54,043 nt of DNA from Rhodopila globiformis (lineage in GTDB: Bacteria > Pseudomonadota > Alphaproteobacteria > Acetobacterales > Acetobacteraceae), in the NCBI RefSeq assembly GCF_002937115.1, contig NZ_NHRY01000248.1, positions 1-54,043 of the forward strand, read 5' to 3'. Under the pieces are notes generated by a model. The model saw only the letters and a program-made list of their open reading frames with translations, was not told where the DNA came from and did not search any database. A program made the translations under genes and the position numbers. Each line of letters begins with the position of its first letter. Positions within the stretch are counted from its first letter, which is position 1. Below are positions 26,169 through 35,834 of the stretch, piece after piece.

Positions 26169-27569
26169 ATGCTCGAACAGCGATTTGATTGCATAACCGG
26201 TTCGGCGACGGACACGCGCCCGGTCCATGCGGTGCGGCCGGGCGGACTGGCCGCGTTCCTGCAAACGCTGGCGCCCGCCGCGGCGGCCTTCCTGCGGGAC
26301 GCGGATTTCTCAGCCAAGGCCGGCGAGCTGGCGCTGCTGCCGGGTCCCGACGGCGTTGCCGCCGCAGTGCTGGGCCTGGGGACCGATTCGGCGCCGTTCG
26401 CATTCGGCGTGTTGCCGGCGCGCCTGCCGCAGGCCGGGGCATGGCGGCTGGAGCCGGGTGACTACGATCCGGCCGCCGCGACGCTCGGCTACCTGCTGGG
26501 CGCCTACCGCTATGACCGGTTTCGTTCCTCGGCCGCACGGTCCGTCGCCACCCTGCTGGTTCCCTCCGGTCACGAGGCCAGCCTGTCGCAGGCTGCCGCA
26601 ACCTGGATGGTGCGCGACCTGATCAATACCCCGGCGAACTGTCTCGGCCCCGTCGAACTGGCGGACTTCGCCGTCTCGCTGGCGCAGCGGCACGGTGCCC
26701 GGCACGCGGTTTCGGCCGGCGAGGCGCTCGAGGAAGCCTACCCGACCGTCGCCGCCGTCGGCCGCGGCGCGGCCCGTCCGCCGCGGGTGGTGGTGTTCCA
26801 TTGGCAGGGCCGCGAAGCAACGGACGAGTCGCCGCTGGTATCGCTGTGCGGCAAGGGCGTCTGTTTCGATACCGGCGGCTACGACCTGAAGCCCTCGGCC
26901 GCCATGCTGCGGATGAAGAAGGACATGGGCGGCGCCGCAACCGTTCTTGGACTGGCGCGACTTGTCATGGAGGCCGATCTGCCTATCCGCCTGGCGGTGC
27001 GGGTGGGATGCGTGGAAAACGCCGTGTCCGGCACTGCCATGCGGCCATCCGACATCCTGCACACCCGGTCCGGCCTGACGGTCGAGGTCGGCAACACCGA
27101 CGCCGAGGGGCGGCTGGTGCTGTGCGACCTGCTGGACGAAGCCTGCGAGGAGGAACCGGCGCTGCTGGTCGATTGCGCCACGCTGACGGGCGCCGCGCGG
27201 GTGGCGCTCGGCCCGGACCTGCCGGCACTGTTCTGCAACGATGACAGCCTGGCGGAGGCAGCCTTACGGTTAGGTAATGTTGTCCATGACCCGCTTTGGC
27301 GGTTGCCGCTGTGGTCAGGCTACAATGACTGGTTGAAGAGCACAGTTGCCGACGTCAACAACGTCGCTTCGAAGCCAATGGCCGGCGCGATCGTCGCCGG
27401 GCTGTACCTGCAACGGTTCGTCAGGCCGGGCACGCCGTGGATGCACGTCGATCTCTACGCCTGGAACGACCAGTCGCAGCCCGGACGGCCGGAAGGCGGC
27501 GAGGCCATGGCCATGCGCGCGCTGTTCGCGCTGATCCAGGAGCGGTTCCCGCAACGGGTGGCAAAATAA
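26169..27569 (+). CDS. M17 leucyl aminopeptidase family protein
   Basis: This 466-residue cytosolic metallo-aminopeptidase (PepA/M17) removes N-terminal residues from peptides. The family signature NTDAEGRLVL is present. GKGVCFDTGGYDLKPSAAML carries the metal-binding Lys and Asp, with Tyr where many have Ile-Ser. A shorter, divergent N-terminal domain makes it smaller than E. coli PepA. ATG 26169 is about ten bases past AGGA. The gene is followed by about 270 bases without a gene. Confidence 0.92.
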   Translation: MLEQRFDCITGSATDTRPVHAVRPGGLAAFLQTLAPAAAAFLRDADFSAKAGELALLPGPDGVAAAVLGLGTDSAPFAFGVLPARLPQAGAWRLEPGDYDPAAATLGYLLGAYRYDRFRSSAARSVATLLVPSGHEASLSQAAATWMVRDLINTPANCLGPVELADFAVSLAQRHGARHAVSAGEALEEAYPTVAAVGRGAARPPRVVVFHWQGREATDESPLVSLCGKGVCFDTGGYDLKPSAAMLRMKKDMGGAATVLGLARLVMEADLPIRLAVRVGCVENAVSGTAMRPSDILHTRSGLTVEVGNTDAEGRLVLCDLLDEACEEEPALLVDCATLTGAARVALGPDLPALFCNDDSLAEAALRLGNVVHDPLWRLPLWSGYNDWLKSTVADVNNVASKPMAGAIVAGLYLQRFVRPGTPWMHVDLYAWNDQSQPGRPEGGEAMAMRALFALIQERFPQRVAK

Positions 27570-27756
27570 TCACAGAATTGAAGCGTGAGGTGCGCTGGCT
27601 TTGTAACACACAAAGACGTGATCAACGGCCGGAAACCCACCAAAGGGTTGGGACGTCTGAAAAAGCAGCCGAGTGTGCTGCTGGCGGGGTCGCGCCGCGG
27701 TTATACGGCTGGGTGGGGGAGCGGAAAGTGCTCACGCTGGCGTGAAAGTAATAAGG

Positions 27757-27785
27757 TTGACCCCGATCTGTATTTTGTTTAGACA
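27757..27785 (+). promoter_or_regulatory. Candidate promoter of the MarR-type gene
   Basis: TTGACC (27757-27762), 17 bases, then TAGACA (27780-27785) lie about 50 bases before the start codon. Confidence 0.4.
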
Positions 27786-27837
27786 ACGAAACCGTGGACG
27801 TTGCGAATCGGTGCGACGCCAAAGAAAGGAATCAGAC

Positions 27838-28212
27838 ATGGCAGCTCCTCCCAATCCGGTCTCCGACGCCCAGGTCGGCCTGCTGCGCGACACCGTGGTC
27901 GCGTTGGTTCGCCGTGACGGCGCAGATCTCTCGGCCCGTCAGCTTGGGGTCTTCCTGACCTGCTACCTGAACGAAGGCGGCCATACCGTCCGCGGCCTCG
28001 CCGCCGAGCTGAACGTTTCGAAGCCCGCCATCACCCGCGCCCTGGACCGCCTGGGCGAACTCGACCTGGCGCGCCGCAAGGTGGATCCGATGGACCGCCG
28101 CAGCGTGCTGGTGCAGCGCACCGCAAAGGGCTCTGCCTTCCTGCGCGACCTCCGCGCCATCATGACCGAGGCCTCCGGCGACGGAAAGCGGACGACGCGA
28201 AAGGCCGCCTGA
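27838..28212 (+). CDS. MarR-like winged-helix transcriptional regulator
   Basis: This is a 124-residue regulator. It contains LSARQLGVFLTCYLNEGGHT, then the recognition helix region ELNVSKPAITRALDRLGELD, and the wing RKVDPMDRRSVLVQ with the MarR-family DxRS-like turn. ATG 27838 has AAAGGAA six bases upstream. A lone regulator gene gives no clue to its target. The M20 gene downstream is separated by about 375 bases. Confidence 0.85.
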   Translation: MAAPPNPVSDAQVGLLRDTVVALVRRDGADLSARQLGVFLTCYLNEGGHTVRGLAAELNVSKPAITRALDRLGELDLARRKVDPMDRRSVLVQRTAKGSAFLRDLRAIMTEASGDGKRTTRKAA

Positions 28213-28260
28213 GGTTTTTCATCCGGACTGGCTGAAAACGCGCGTCCATGGACCTTGCGT

Positions 28261-28296
28261 CGTGACCCTCGCCTGGCTTGCCGGGCGAGGGTCACG
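28261..28296. terminator. Perfect 13-bp hairpin downstream of the MarR gene (terminator-like)
   Basis: CGTGACCCTCGCC (28261-28273) mirrors GGCGAGGGTCACG (28284-28296) with a 10-base loop. No T-tract follows, so it could equally be an mRNA-stabilising stem. Confidence 0.45.
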
Positions 28297-28318
28297 CCGT
28301 TCTGGGAGGAGGCAGCAA

Positions 28319-28420
28319 CCGTTCTCTCACCGTTATGGCCGGGCGTGTCCCGGCTATCCACCCCCCGCCGTCGAAGCGCAGATGGCCGGGACACGCTTGG
28401 CCATAACGGTGAGAGAACGG
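28319..28420. repeat. Palindromic repeat type B, nearly perfect 40-bp arms
   Basis: The left arm CCGTTCTCTCACCGTTATGG is mirrored at 28381-28420 with three mismatches over 40 bases. Both arms carry GTTATGG/CCATAAC in place of the usual GTCATGG/CCATGAC, a paired change that keeps the stem intact. Confidence 0.85.
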
Positions 28421-28588
28421 CCGGCGTCCTGTCCTGGTGAGCACAGGGACAGCCGACCACCCCGGCCGTTGCGGATGAAATAGCCAGCCGGGACGGAACG
28501 GTTGCCGGCTGGCGCCCGGCCTCTTGTGCGGACCGATGGCTTCATGGACGCTCGGGCGGCGGGGCGAACCCCGCGGGAGACGGTGATC

Positions 28589-29755
28589 ATGTCGGAAGCC
28601 GAAATAGGCGCCTGGCTGGCAACCCAGCGTGACGCGATGGTCGATCTGCTGCGGGAGATCGTAAACATCGACAGCGGCAGCGCCAACAAGCCGGGCATCG
28701 ACGCAGTGGGCGCGGCGATCAGCCGTTTCCTGCAAGGGCACGGCCTGGCGATCGAGACGCTGCCGCAGCCCCGCCACGGCGACTGCCTGCGCGCCACCAT
28801 CCCGGGCCAGGCCCGGGGCAACGCCGGCGGCGCCATCGTGCTGATGGGCCACCGCGACACCGTGTTCCCCGACGGCGAGGCGGCGCGCCGCCCGTTCAGC
28901 ATCCGCGACGGCCTTGCCCACGGCCCGGGCGTGGCCGACATGAAGGCGGGCCTGGTGATGAACTGCTTCATCCTCGCCGCCTTCGCCCGCTGCGGCGGCG
29001 CTCCCGGACCGCTGGTCGGCCTGTTCACCGGCGACGAGGAAATCGGCTCCCCCGAAGGCCGCGCGGTGATCGAGGCGGAGGCGCGGGGCGCCCGCGTGGT
29101 GTTCAATGCCGAGCCGGGGCGGGTGTCCGGCAACGTGGTGACCGGGCGCAAGGGCGGCGTGTTCCTGTCGTTCCGCATCACCGGCAAGGCGGCGCATGCC
29201 GGCGGCAATTTCACCGCCGGCGTCAGCGCCATCGAGGAACTGGCGCGCAAGGTGCAGGCGTTGCACGCGCTGACCGACCTCGGCCGTGGCATCACCCTGA
29301 ACGTCGGGCTGGTCAGCGGCGGGCAGAGCGTCAACACCGTCGCGCCCTGGGCGGCGGGGGAGATCGACTGCCGCTATGCCGATCCGGCGGACAAGGACGA
29401 CCTCGTGGCGCGCATTGCCGCGATCGTCGGCCGCAGCTACGTCCCCGGCACCAGCGCCGAGCTGTCGGTCCGGGGCGCGTTCCTGCCGCTGACCCAGACC
29501 CCGGCGGCGCGGCGCCTGTTCGAGCTGTATGCCGATGCCGCCGCGGCCAGCGGCTTCCACGCCGGCGGCGAGTTCACCGGCGGCTGTGCCGATTCAGGCT
29601 TCACCGCCGCGATCGGCGTTCCGACGCTGTGCGGCGTCGGCCCGGTGGGCGGGCATGCGCACACGCCTGAAGAGTTCCTGCGCCTCGACAGCCTGGTGCC
29701 GCGCGCCCAGGCTTGCGCCCGGGCGATCCTGCGGCTGGAGGCGGCGGGGCTGTAG
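28589..29755 (+). CDS. M20-family metallopeptidase (glutamate carboxypeptidase-like)
   Basis: This is a 388-residue dizinc hydrolase. Visible features are GHRDTVFP (metal His), GVADMKAG (bridging Asp), TGDEEIGSPEG (catalytic and metal Glu), the dimerisation domain with HAGGNFTAG, and GHAHTPEEF (last metal His). The pattern fits the carboxypeptidase G2/ArgE/DapE superfamily, nearest to glutamate carboxypeptidases. ATG 28589 follows GGGAG; an in-frame start at 28502 would add 29 unlike residues. Confidence 0.88.
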   Translation: MSEAEIGAWLATQRDAMVDLLREIVNIDSGSANKPGIDAVGAAISRFLQGHGLAIETLPQPRHGDCLRATIPGQARGNAGGAIVLMGHRDTVFPDGEAARRPFSIRDGLAHGPGVADMKAGLVMNCFILAAFARCGGAPGPLVGLFTGDEEIGSPEGRAVIEAEARGARVVFNAEPGRVSGNVVTGRKGGVFLSFRITGKAAHAGGNFTAGVSAIEELARKVQALHALTDLGRGITLNVGLVSGGQSVNTVAPWAAGEIDCRYADPADKDDLVARIAAIVGRSYVPGTSAELSVRGAFLPLTQTPAARRLFELYADAAAASGFHAGGEFTGGCADSGFTAAIGVPTLCGVGPVGGHAHTPEEFLRLDSLVPRAQACARAILRLEAAGL

Positions 29756-29768
29756 CGCCGTGGCGGCG

Positions 29769-29978
29769 TCACCAGCCACGATGCCAGCCGCCGCCCCAGC
29801 CGCCGCCACGGTACCAACCGCCGCCGACGCCGACATAGGAGCCGCCGTAGTAGGGTCCGGGATAGCCGTAGTAGCCATATCCCGGATAGGCCGGGTACAT
29901 GACACACCCGCCCAGCGTTGCCGCCAGGGCCAGGGCGGCCAGCGTCAGGATGAATCGGCTGCCAAACGGATGGGCCAT
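29769..29978 (-). CDS. Small Gly/Tyr-rich lipoprotein
   Basis: This 69-residue protein has a lipoprotein signal (FILTLAALALAATLGGC) and a mature part made of Tyr/Gly/Pro/Trp repeats (YPGYGYYGYPGPYYGG). AAGGA lies eight bases before ATG 29978. Similar tyrosine-glycine lipoproteins are common in proteobacterial envelopes, with no known function. It is convergent with the M20 gene. Confidence 0.7.
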   Translation of the reverse strand: MAHPFGSRFILTLAALALAATLGGCVMYPAYPGYGYYGYPGPYYGGSYVGVGGGWYRGGGWGGGWHRGW

Positions 29979-30161
29979 CGGTCTGTTCCTTCCATCGCAC
30001 GGTTGATCCATGGCCGGTCTTCAAGGCGTTTTCGCGGCCAGGATACGTCAATCCCGTGCCGTCTCGTCGGGTCCGCGTGTCCGCGCGCCACGCGGCCGGC
30101 GGATTTAGTTGGCGATCCGCTTCAATCGCGCCCTGATCAGCCATGGTGCGTGCCGATTGGC

Positions 30162-30572
30162 ATGATGCATCGCAATCCGCAACTTTTCCGCCTCGCCGCC
30201 ATGGTCGCCCTGGCCGCCCTGCTGGATGGCATGACGCTGCCGGTGGTCGCGGCCCCCGCCCCCGCCGGCCCGTTGGCACCGGCCACGCCTCAGGTCGAGC
30301 ATGCGGCCAGGCCGCAGCCGCCGGTGGTGCGTCCGGTGCCGCCGATCGGCGGCATCCGGCACCCGTTGGCGCCCCGGGCGCCGCACGTCGTCCCGGCTCC
30401 GGGGATGCGCCCGCCCGTGGCGCAGCCGCCGACCCGCGCGCCCGTGGCGCCGCCCGCGGCGATGCGCGCCGCGGCGCCACCGGTTGCGCATGTGGTGCCG
30501 CCGGGCGCGCAGGCCGCCGTCCACCCGGTGCTGGCGGCAACACAGCATGGACACAAGCCCGGCGAGCGGTAA
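30162..30572 (+). CDS. Secreted Pro/Ala-rich hypothetical protein
   Basis: This is a 136-residue protein with a signal-like start (FRLAAMVALAALLDGMTLPV) and cleavage near VVAAPA. The mature sequence is dominated by Pro, Ala, Val and Arg with no domain. There is no strong Shine-Dalgarno sequence. The skewed composition could also arise from chance in this GC-rich DNA, so it is only moderately supported. Confidence 0.45.
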   Translation: MMHRNPQLFRLAAMVALAALLDGMTLPVVAAPAPAGPLAPATPQVEHAARPQPPVVRPVPPIGGIRHPLAPRAPHVVPAPGMRPPVAQPPTRAPVAPPAAMRAAAPPVAHVVPPGAQAAVHPVLAATQHGHKPGER

Positions 30573-30847
30573 GCCGCCATTGCCGCATGGCGAGCGTGTC
30601 TGCGACTGAGCGTGGGTCCCGGGCGCAGCCTGATGCGGGCGTGACGCCGGGGTTTTGCCATGGAAGCCAGCCCGCCTCACAGGGTGAGTTGCAGACGCGC
30701 AAAGGCGGTCGCGATCATATTACTGTGGAAATACAATCTTAACTGTCACGTCTGTCGCCTTCGGGATTTCCGGTTTATTTCACCTTGATGATAACCAGCA
30801 GTGGTTGCTGAGTTTCATCAGATACAAGCCTTTTGGGGTCCTCTTTC

Positions 30848-31343
30848 ATGTTGAGCGCCTGGCGGATGTTGCCGCTGCTCGCCGGCGAAGCGGCGCGGGC
30901 GAATCCAATCGGTATTCAAACGGAACCTTACCGGCTGCCGGGCCCGTCGCAGCGGATCAGCACCCTGGCGATCCCGCAGGGCGATGTCGGGCAAACCCAA
31001 TTCATGCTGAATGGCGGCTCGTCAAACCCGGTTGCGGTCAGCATCCAGACCAGTACGAACGAGGGCGTGGTCGCCGGCTCGCAAGCAGGATTATACGCCG
31101 CGCCACCGACTGGACGGCACCCTGTCTTTCCACCGGGATCGGCACGATCACCCTGACGTTCTCGGAGGCGCAACGCCATTTCGGACTGCTCTGGGGTCGG
31201 TTGACCGCAAATCCACCGCCAACACCGTCGACGGCACGACGGTAACGCCGATCGCGGCCATCAGCGGAGACGACATCCTGGTCGCCACCGGCCAAGAAGG
31301 CCCGAGCGGCGCGCAAGGCCATGGCGGCATCGTTCCGGCGTGA
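30848..31343 (+). pseudogene. Frameshifted exosortase-type surface protein remnant
   Basis: Coherent pieces occupy three frames. The first, from ATG 30848, holds ISTLAIPQGDVGQTQF and ends near LYAAPP (about 31100). The second reads TDWTAPCLSTGIGTITLTFS, then EAQRHFGLLWG. The third starts at the GGGG run near 31195 with SVDRKSTANTVDG and ends at 31343. The FSEAQ..FGLLWGSVD block resembles surface proteins of the Npun_F0296 exosortase-dependent group. At least two indels make it non-functional. Confidence 0.4.
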
Positions 31344-31789
31344 GCCGGTCGGATCGTTTGCAACCGGACTTTTTCCGGCAGCGGCTCGCCGGCAGGCTGG
31401 GGCGATTTGTTTCACCCTGTGACAAACGGGACCGCTGCAGCGCGCGGGGTAGGAGACCGGGCGCCGCCCTTGCCATGCGATGGACAATTCCACATATATA
31501 ATAAGTACGGAGACACCAGCATGAGCCACCCGGCGCGTCCGGGGCGTAACGGCATGCCGGCAGGCGGCACGCCGCCGCCGGCAGAACCAGGGCAACGGGC
31601 AGCCGGCGCGCATCCGCCGGCAACCGATGGGGCTTGCGCCACCGGTATGCCCACCGGCCGGGACAGGGACTTGCCAATATCGCGGTCTCTTCCAACCTCT
31701 CCCTGGCCAAAGCCGGGGACGGAGACAGGCCGCAGGCAGGCTCGCGTGGCGCCGGGGCAACGGCCCGCTGAACCGGAAAGGAACAATCG
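31344..31789. other. Spacer before aroQ, with a doubtful small ORF
   Basis: TTGCCA, 17 bases, then CATATA near 31470-31498 could be a promoter for aroQ. An ORF from ATG 31521 (after GGAGA) to TGA 31793 encodes 90 Pro/Gly/Arg-rich residues and overlaps the aroQ start as ATGA. Its composition is not protein-like, so I keep it as a possible leader ORF only. Confidence 0.3.
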
Positions 31790-32242
31790 ATGAGCCACCT
31801 TGTCTATGTACTGAACGGCCCGAACCTCAACCTGCTGGGCAAGCGGCAGCCGCACATCTACGGCCATGAGACCCTGGCCGACGTCGAGCGCGACTGCCGC
31901 GCCCTGGCGACGGAACTCGGGCTGGACCTGCGCTTCCACCAGAGCAACCGGGAATACGAGCTCATCGACTGGATCCACGAGGCGCGCGAGACGGCCGGCG
32001 GCATCGTCATCAACCCGGCCGCCTTCACCCACACCTCGGTCGCCATCCTGGATGCGCTGAACGCATTCGATGCGCCGGTGATCGAGGTGCACATCTCCAA
32101 CGTGCACAAGCGCGAGGAATTCCGCCATCACTCCTTCGTCTCCCGCCGGGCGGACGGCGTGATCGCCGGCTTCGGCACCCAGGGCTACCTGCTGGCGCTG
32201 CGCCGGGTCGCCAGGCTGATCGCGGAGAAGAACACCGAATGA
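31790..32242 (+). CDS. aroQ: Type II 3-dehydroquinate dehydratase
   Basis: This 150-residue dodecameric-type enzyme converts 3-dehydroquinate to 3-dehydroshikimate. The motifs are [18 protein letters not shown] (catalytic Arg and the lid Tyr), [32 protein letters not shown] and [17 protein letters not shown]. Length is normal. Its own Shine-Dalgarno AAGGAA is present. The stop overlaps the next gene by ATGA. Type II enzymes serve either the shikimate pathway or quinate breakdown; the oxidoreductase partner leaves both open. Confidence 0.95.
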   Translation: MSHLVYVLNGPNLNLLGKRQPHIYGHETLADVERDCRALATELGLDLRFHQSNREYELIDWIHEARETAGGIVINPAAFTHTSVAILDALNAFDAPVIEVHISNVHKREEFRHHSFVSRRADGVIAGFGTQGYLLALRRVARLIAEKNTE

Positions 32243-33276
32243 CCGAGCACCCTGTCCGGCTGGCGGTCATCGGCGCCGGGGCCATCGGCAGGCGCCACAT
32301 CGCGCACGTGCTGGCCGAGGACTGCGCTGAGCTGATCGCCATCGTCGATCCGGCGCCCGAGGCGCAGGCGCTGGCGGCCGGCATGTCCGTGGCGTGGTAT
32401 CCGGACTTCGCGGCCATGATGACGCATGAGCCGCCGGACGGCGTCATCATCGCCACCCCCAACCGGACGCACGTCGCCCTCGGGCTGGAAGCGGTGCAGG
32501 CCGGGCTGCCGGCGCTGATCGAGAAGCCGATCGGCGACGACGTCGCGCCGGCGGCCCGCCTGGTGGAAGCCGCGGAGAAAGCCGGCGTCGACCTGCTGGT
32601 CGGCCATCACCGCCGGCACAATCCGCTGGTCCGGGCGGCGAAGGGCACCATCGAGGCCGGACGGCTCGGGCGGCTCGTGGCGGCGCATGCGACGTACTGG
32701 GTGCACAAGCCGGACGCATATTTCACCGTCGCCTGGCGGCGGGAGGCGGGCGCCGGGCCGGTGCTGCTTAATCTGATCCACGACGTGGACCTGCTGCGCT
32801 ACCTGTGCGGCGAGGTGGTCTCGGTGCAGGCGATGGAAAGCAACGCGCGGCGTGGCCATCCGGTTGAGGACACGGCGGTGATCCTGCTGCGGTTCGCCAG
32901 CGGCGTGCTCGGCACGATGACGGTGTCCGACACGATTGTCTCGCCCTGGGGCTGGGATGTGACCGCCGGCGAGAATGCCGCGTTTCCCCGCACGGCGGAG
33001 AGCTGCCATTTCATTGGCGGGACGCAGGGATCGCTGACCATCCCACACCTGGACGTGTGGCACAGCAAGACCCGGCCGGACTGGCTGGAGCCGGTGGAGG
33101 CGGAATGCCTGGCCGTCGTGGCGGCGGATCCGCTGGCGCTGCAGGTGCGCAACCTGTGCGACGTGGTGCGCGGGGCGGCCCAGCCGGTGGTGTCCGGGCG
33201 GGAGGGCCTGGCCACGCTGAAGGTCGTCGCCGGGATCAAGCAGGCCGCCGCGACGGGACAGGTCGTGACTGTCTGA
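32239..33276 (+). CDS. Gfo/Idh/MocA-family NAD(P)-dependent oxidoreductase
   Basis: This is a 345-residue dehydrogenase. The Rossmann start [14 protein letters not shown], the EKPIG motif ([10 protein letters not shown]) with the conserved Lys, and the C-terminal [19 protein letters not shown]is/Asp segment are those of inositol-dehydrogenase-type enzymes. It is translationally coupled to aroQ, so a cyclitol or quinate-like substrate is a reasonable guess. No transport gene is nearby. Confidence 0.85.
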   Translation: MTEHPVRLAVIGAGAIGRRHIAHVLAEDCAELIAIVDPAPEAQALAAGMSVAWYPDFAAMMTHEPPDGVIIATPNRTHVALGLEAVQAGLPALIEKPIGDDVAPAARLVEAAEKAGVDLLVGHHRRHNPLVRAAKGTIEAGRLGRLVAAHATYWVHKPDAYFTVAWRREAGAGPVLLNLIHDVDLLRYLCGEVVSVQAMESNARRGHPVEDTAVILLRFASGVLGTMTVSDTIVSPWGWDVTAGENAAFPRTAESCHFIGGTQGSLTIPHLDVWHSKTRPDWLEPVEAECLAVVAADPLALQVRNLCDVVRGAAQPVVSGREGLATLKVVAGIKQAAATGQVVTV

Positions 33277-33319
33277 CTTCGGGAGGGGGCGTGGCGGCCG
33301 GTGCCTGCTGCACGGGCCG

Positions 33320-33864
33320 ATTTTCAACACGGAGAAGACGGAGGGCCACGAAGGTTTCCGGGGGCCAGCGGCCTGGTCGCCCCAACGGCCCCTACGCCAT
33401 TTCATGCGCTTCGCGCGAAGCACATTATACCAGTGGCCCGGACCGATGATTGATCTTGCATGGCGCCGTCACGGTCATTTTCTGCCGGCCGGCATGGGTG
33501 ATCGGACAGAGCCACAGAACAAGAACATCTGCGTTCATCTGCGTTTCCTCTTATTCCGTAGAATGCACAAACACGCTGCATCCCGGCCTGGGCACCGCCG
33601 ATCGGTCCGTGCGGTGCTGAGAGTGCCCGGTTGGGGAACCGCAGATGAACGCAGATAAACACAGATGATGGCGGTGCGGACAAGCGGATGTCTGTGCCAT
33701 CCGGCCCGCTTCCACCCAGCAAGGCATTGATTGCGGATGTCACCCCGGCGCGATTCCTTGGTGCGTATTCGCCGGCAGGAACCGGTCATTGGACCAGGCC
33801 GCTGGTATGACTGCTCTTCTCCGTGGCGCTCCCCGTGGGTCTTCGTCATCTCCGTGTTGAAAAT
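33320..33864. repeat. Nested long inverted-repeat structure
   Basis: Three pairs of imperfect mirrored arms are nested in the correct order: ATTTTCAACACGGAGA at 33320 with its mirror ending 33864; ATACCAGTGGCCCGGACC at 33427 with its mirror ending 33808; and ATCTGCGTTCATCTGCG at 33528 with its mirror 33641-33660. A perfect palindrome GCTTCGCGCGAAGC lies at 33408-33421. No gene is present. It fills the gap before the convergent cbb operon end. Confidence 0.7.
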
Positions 33865-33967
33865 GCGAAGCCGAAGCCGCCCCGGCCCCATCCTGCATGG
33901 CACCCTGCCCGGCCCTGGCGATGCGGGAAACCGCCAGATCCGGGCCGTACGTCAACCGATGCAGACC

Positions 33968-34612
33968 CTACCCCCGCAGCGCCGCAATGGCCCGGTCATA
34001 CGGTGGGCGGCCGAACACCGCGGAACCGGCGACCAGCGCCGTCGCGCCGGCCTCGATCACCACCGGCGCGGTCTCCGGCGTCACCCCGCCATCGACCTCG
34101 ATCTGGATCGGCCGGTCGCCGATCATCCGGCGCAGGCGGCGAATTTTGTCCACGGCGGCGGCGATGAACTTCTGCCCGCCGAAGCCCGGGTTCACCGTCA
34201 TCACCAGCACCAGGTCGATGCGATCGAGCACATACTCGACCACGCTCTCCGGCGTCGCCGGGTTCAGCGCCACGCCGGCCTTCTTGCCCAGCGCGCCGAT
34301 GGCCTGCAGGGTGCGGTCGAGGTGCGTGGTCGCCTCGGCGTGCACGATGATGCGGTCGGCGCCGGCGGCGGCGAAGGCTTCCAGGTAGGAATCCACCGGG
34401 CTGATCATCAGGTGGGTGTCGAAGCACTTGTCGGTGTAGCGGCGGATCGCCTTCACCACGTCCGGCCCGAAAGTAATGTTGGGAACGTAATGGCCGTCCA
34501 TGACGTCCAGGTGGATCCAGTCGGCGCCGGCCTCATCAACCGCACGCACTTCATCGCCCAGGCGGGAGAAATCAGCGGACAGAATCGACGGGGCGATGAG
34601 GACCTTGTTCAT
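33968..34612 (-). CDS. cbbE: Ribulose-phosphate 3-epimerase
   Basis: This 214-residue TIM-barrel enzyme interconverts ribulose 5-phosphate and xylulose 5-phosphate. The motifs are [53 protein letters not shown] and [11 protein letters not shown]. It is the last gene of the cbb operon, and its start overlaps the cbbX stop (ATGA). It could also be named rpe; the operon context favours cbbE. Confidence 0.95.
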   Translation of the reverse strand: MNKVLIAPSILSADFSRLGDEVRAVDEAGADWIHLDVMDGHYVPNITFGPDVVKAIRRYTDKCFDTHLMISPVDSYLEAFAAAGADRIIVHAEATTHLDRTLQAIGALGKKAGVALNPATPESVVEYVLDRIDLVLVMTVNPGFGGQKFIAAAVDKIRRLRRMIGDRPIQIEVDGGVTPETAPVVIEAGATALVAGSAVFGRPPYDRAIAALRG

Positions 34613-35514
34613 TGTGCCTGCTCCTGTGCAGCGGCGAAGACGCGACTGGCGAGAATTTCGTCCGGTTCGATGGTCATGAGGTCATCGACGGTGATGGCAT
34701 GTCCCTGGGTTTCGAACAACCGCACCGCCTGGCGCAGGCGCGCACGATCCAGCGCGTTGCGCACCGAACGCGCGTTGGAAAAGTGCGGCTGCGTCATGCG
34801 CGCGGTGATATAGCGCGCGAACGCCTCCTGCGCGGCCGGGCTAAAACGGTAGTTCTGCTGCGTCAGCATCATCTCGGCGATCGCCATCAGTTCCTCGGCT
34901 GTGTAGTCCGGGAAGTCGATGTGGTGGGCGATGCGCGAGCGGAAACCGGGGTTGGAGGTGAAGAACCGGTCCATCCGGTCAGCGTAGCCGGCCATGATCA
35001 CCACCAGGTCGTTGCGGCGGCTTTCCATCACCTGCAACAGGATCTCGATGGCTTCCTGGCCGTAGTCGCGCTCGTTCTCCGGGCGGTACAGGTAGTACGC
35101 CTCGTCGATGAACAGCACGCCGCCCATCGCCTTCTTGAGGATTTCCTTGGTCTTCGGCGCGGTGTGGCCGATGTACTGGCCGACAAGGTCGTCGCGGGTG
35201 ACCGAGACCAGGTGATTGGAGCGGATGTAGCCAAGCCGGTGCAGGATGTCGGCCATGCGGGCGGCAACGGTCGTCTTGCCGGTGCCGGGGTTGCCGGTAA
35301 ACGACATGTGCAGCGTCGGCGGCTGCGCCGTCAGGCCGGCCTCGCTGCGGATTTTGTCCACCAGCAGCAGCGCGGCGATCTCGCGGATGCGCCGCTTCAC
35401 CGGGCGCAGGCCGACGAGTTCATTGTCAAGCTGGTCCAGGACCGCCCCGACACCGGAGGATTCGAAGGCAGCGGCGAGGTCGATCGCTGGCGGGGAGGCG
35501 ACGTCGTCGGGCAT
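34609..35514 (-). CDS. cbbX: RuBisCO activase CbbX
   Basis: This 301-residue AAA+ hexamer frees red-type RuBisCO of inhibitory sugar phosphates by pulling on the large-subunit C-terminus. Walker A is GNPGTGKTT, Walker B is [10 protein letters not shown], and the pore and sensor region follows. ATG 35514 has AGGAGA eight bases upstream; the frame stays open further through a repeat but that part is not coding. It is separated from cbbS by about 360 bases containing two palindromes, yet keeps the operon order. Confidence 0.95.
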   Translation of the reverse strand: MPDDVASPPAIDLAAAFESSGVGAVLDQLDNELVGLRPVKRRIREIAALLLVDKIRSEAGLTAQPPTLHMSFTGNPGTGKTTVAARMADILHRLGYIRSNHLVSVTRDDLVGQYIGHTAPKTKEILKKAMGGVLFIDEAYYLYRPENERDYGQEAIEILLQVMESRRNDLVVIMAGYADRMDRFFTSNPGFRSRIAHHIDFPDYTAEELMAIAEMMLTQQNYRFSPAAQEAFARYITARMTQPHFSNARSVRNALDRARLRQAVRLFETQGHAITVDDLMTIEPDEILASRVFAAAQEQAQ

Positions 35515-35603
35515 TTCGTGGGTCTCCTGCAGATTGTCGTCGTGGGCGGCAGCGCCCCCATTGGCGTTAAAATGGCGTGGCGGCGGCACGATGCTTGCCA
35601 TTC

Positions 35604-35682
35604 CGTCATGGCCCGGCTTGTCCGGGCCACCTATTCCAGCACTGTGCCGCGACAGGTGGCCCGGACAAGCCGGGCCATGACG
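35604..35682. repeat. Palindromic repeat type A inside the cbb operon
   Basis: CGTCATGGCCCGGCTTGTCC is mirrored 20-odd bases later, with the loop ATTCCAGCACTGTGCCGCGAC, almost identical to the 12.9 kb copy. Confidence 0.85.
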
Positions 35683-35751
35683 AGGAGGCAACTGCCAGCC
35701 CTATTTTAACGCCAATGCGGCAGCGCCCCACCGTCATGGTCGGCAACGCCC

Positions 35752-35834
35752 CATCGTCATGGCCGGGCGTGTCCCTGCCATCTGCACACAGGCGGCGGGG
35801 ATAGATGGCCGGGACACGCCCGGCCATGACGATA
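35752..35834. repeat. Palindromic repeat type B inside the cbb operon
   Basis: ATCGTCATGGCCGGGCGTGT is mirrored by ACACGCCCGGCCATGACGAT. It ends about 45 bases from the cbbS stop, so it would form the 3' stem of a cbbLS message. Confidence 0.8.
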
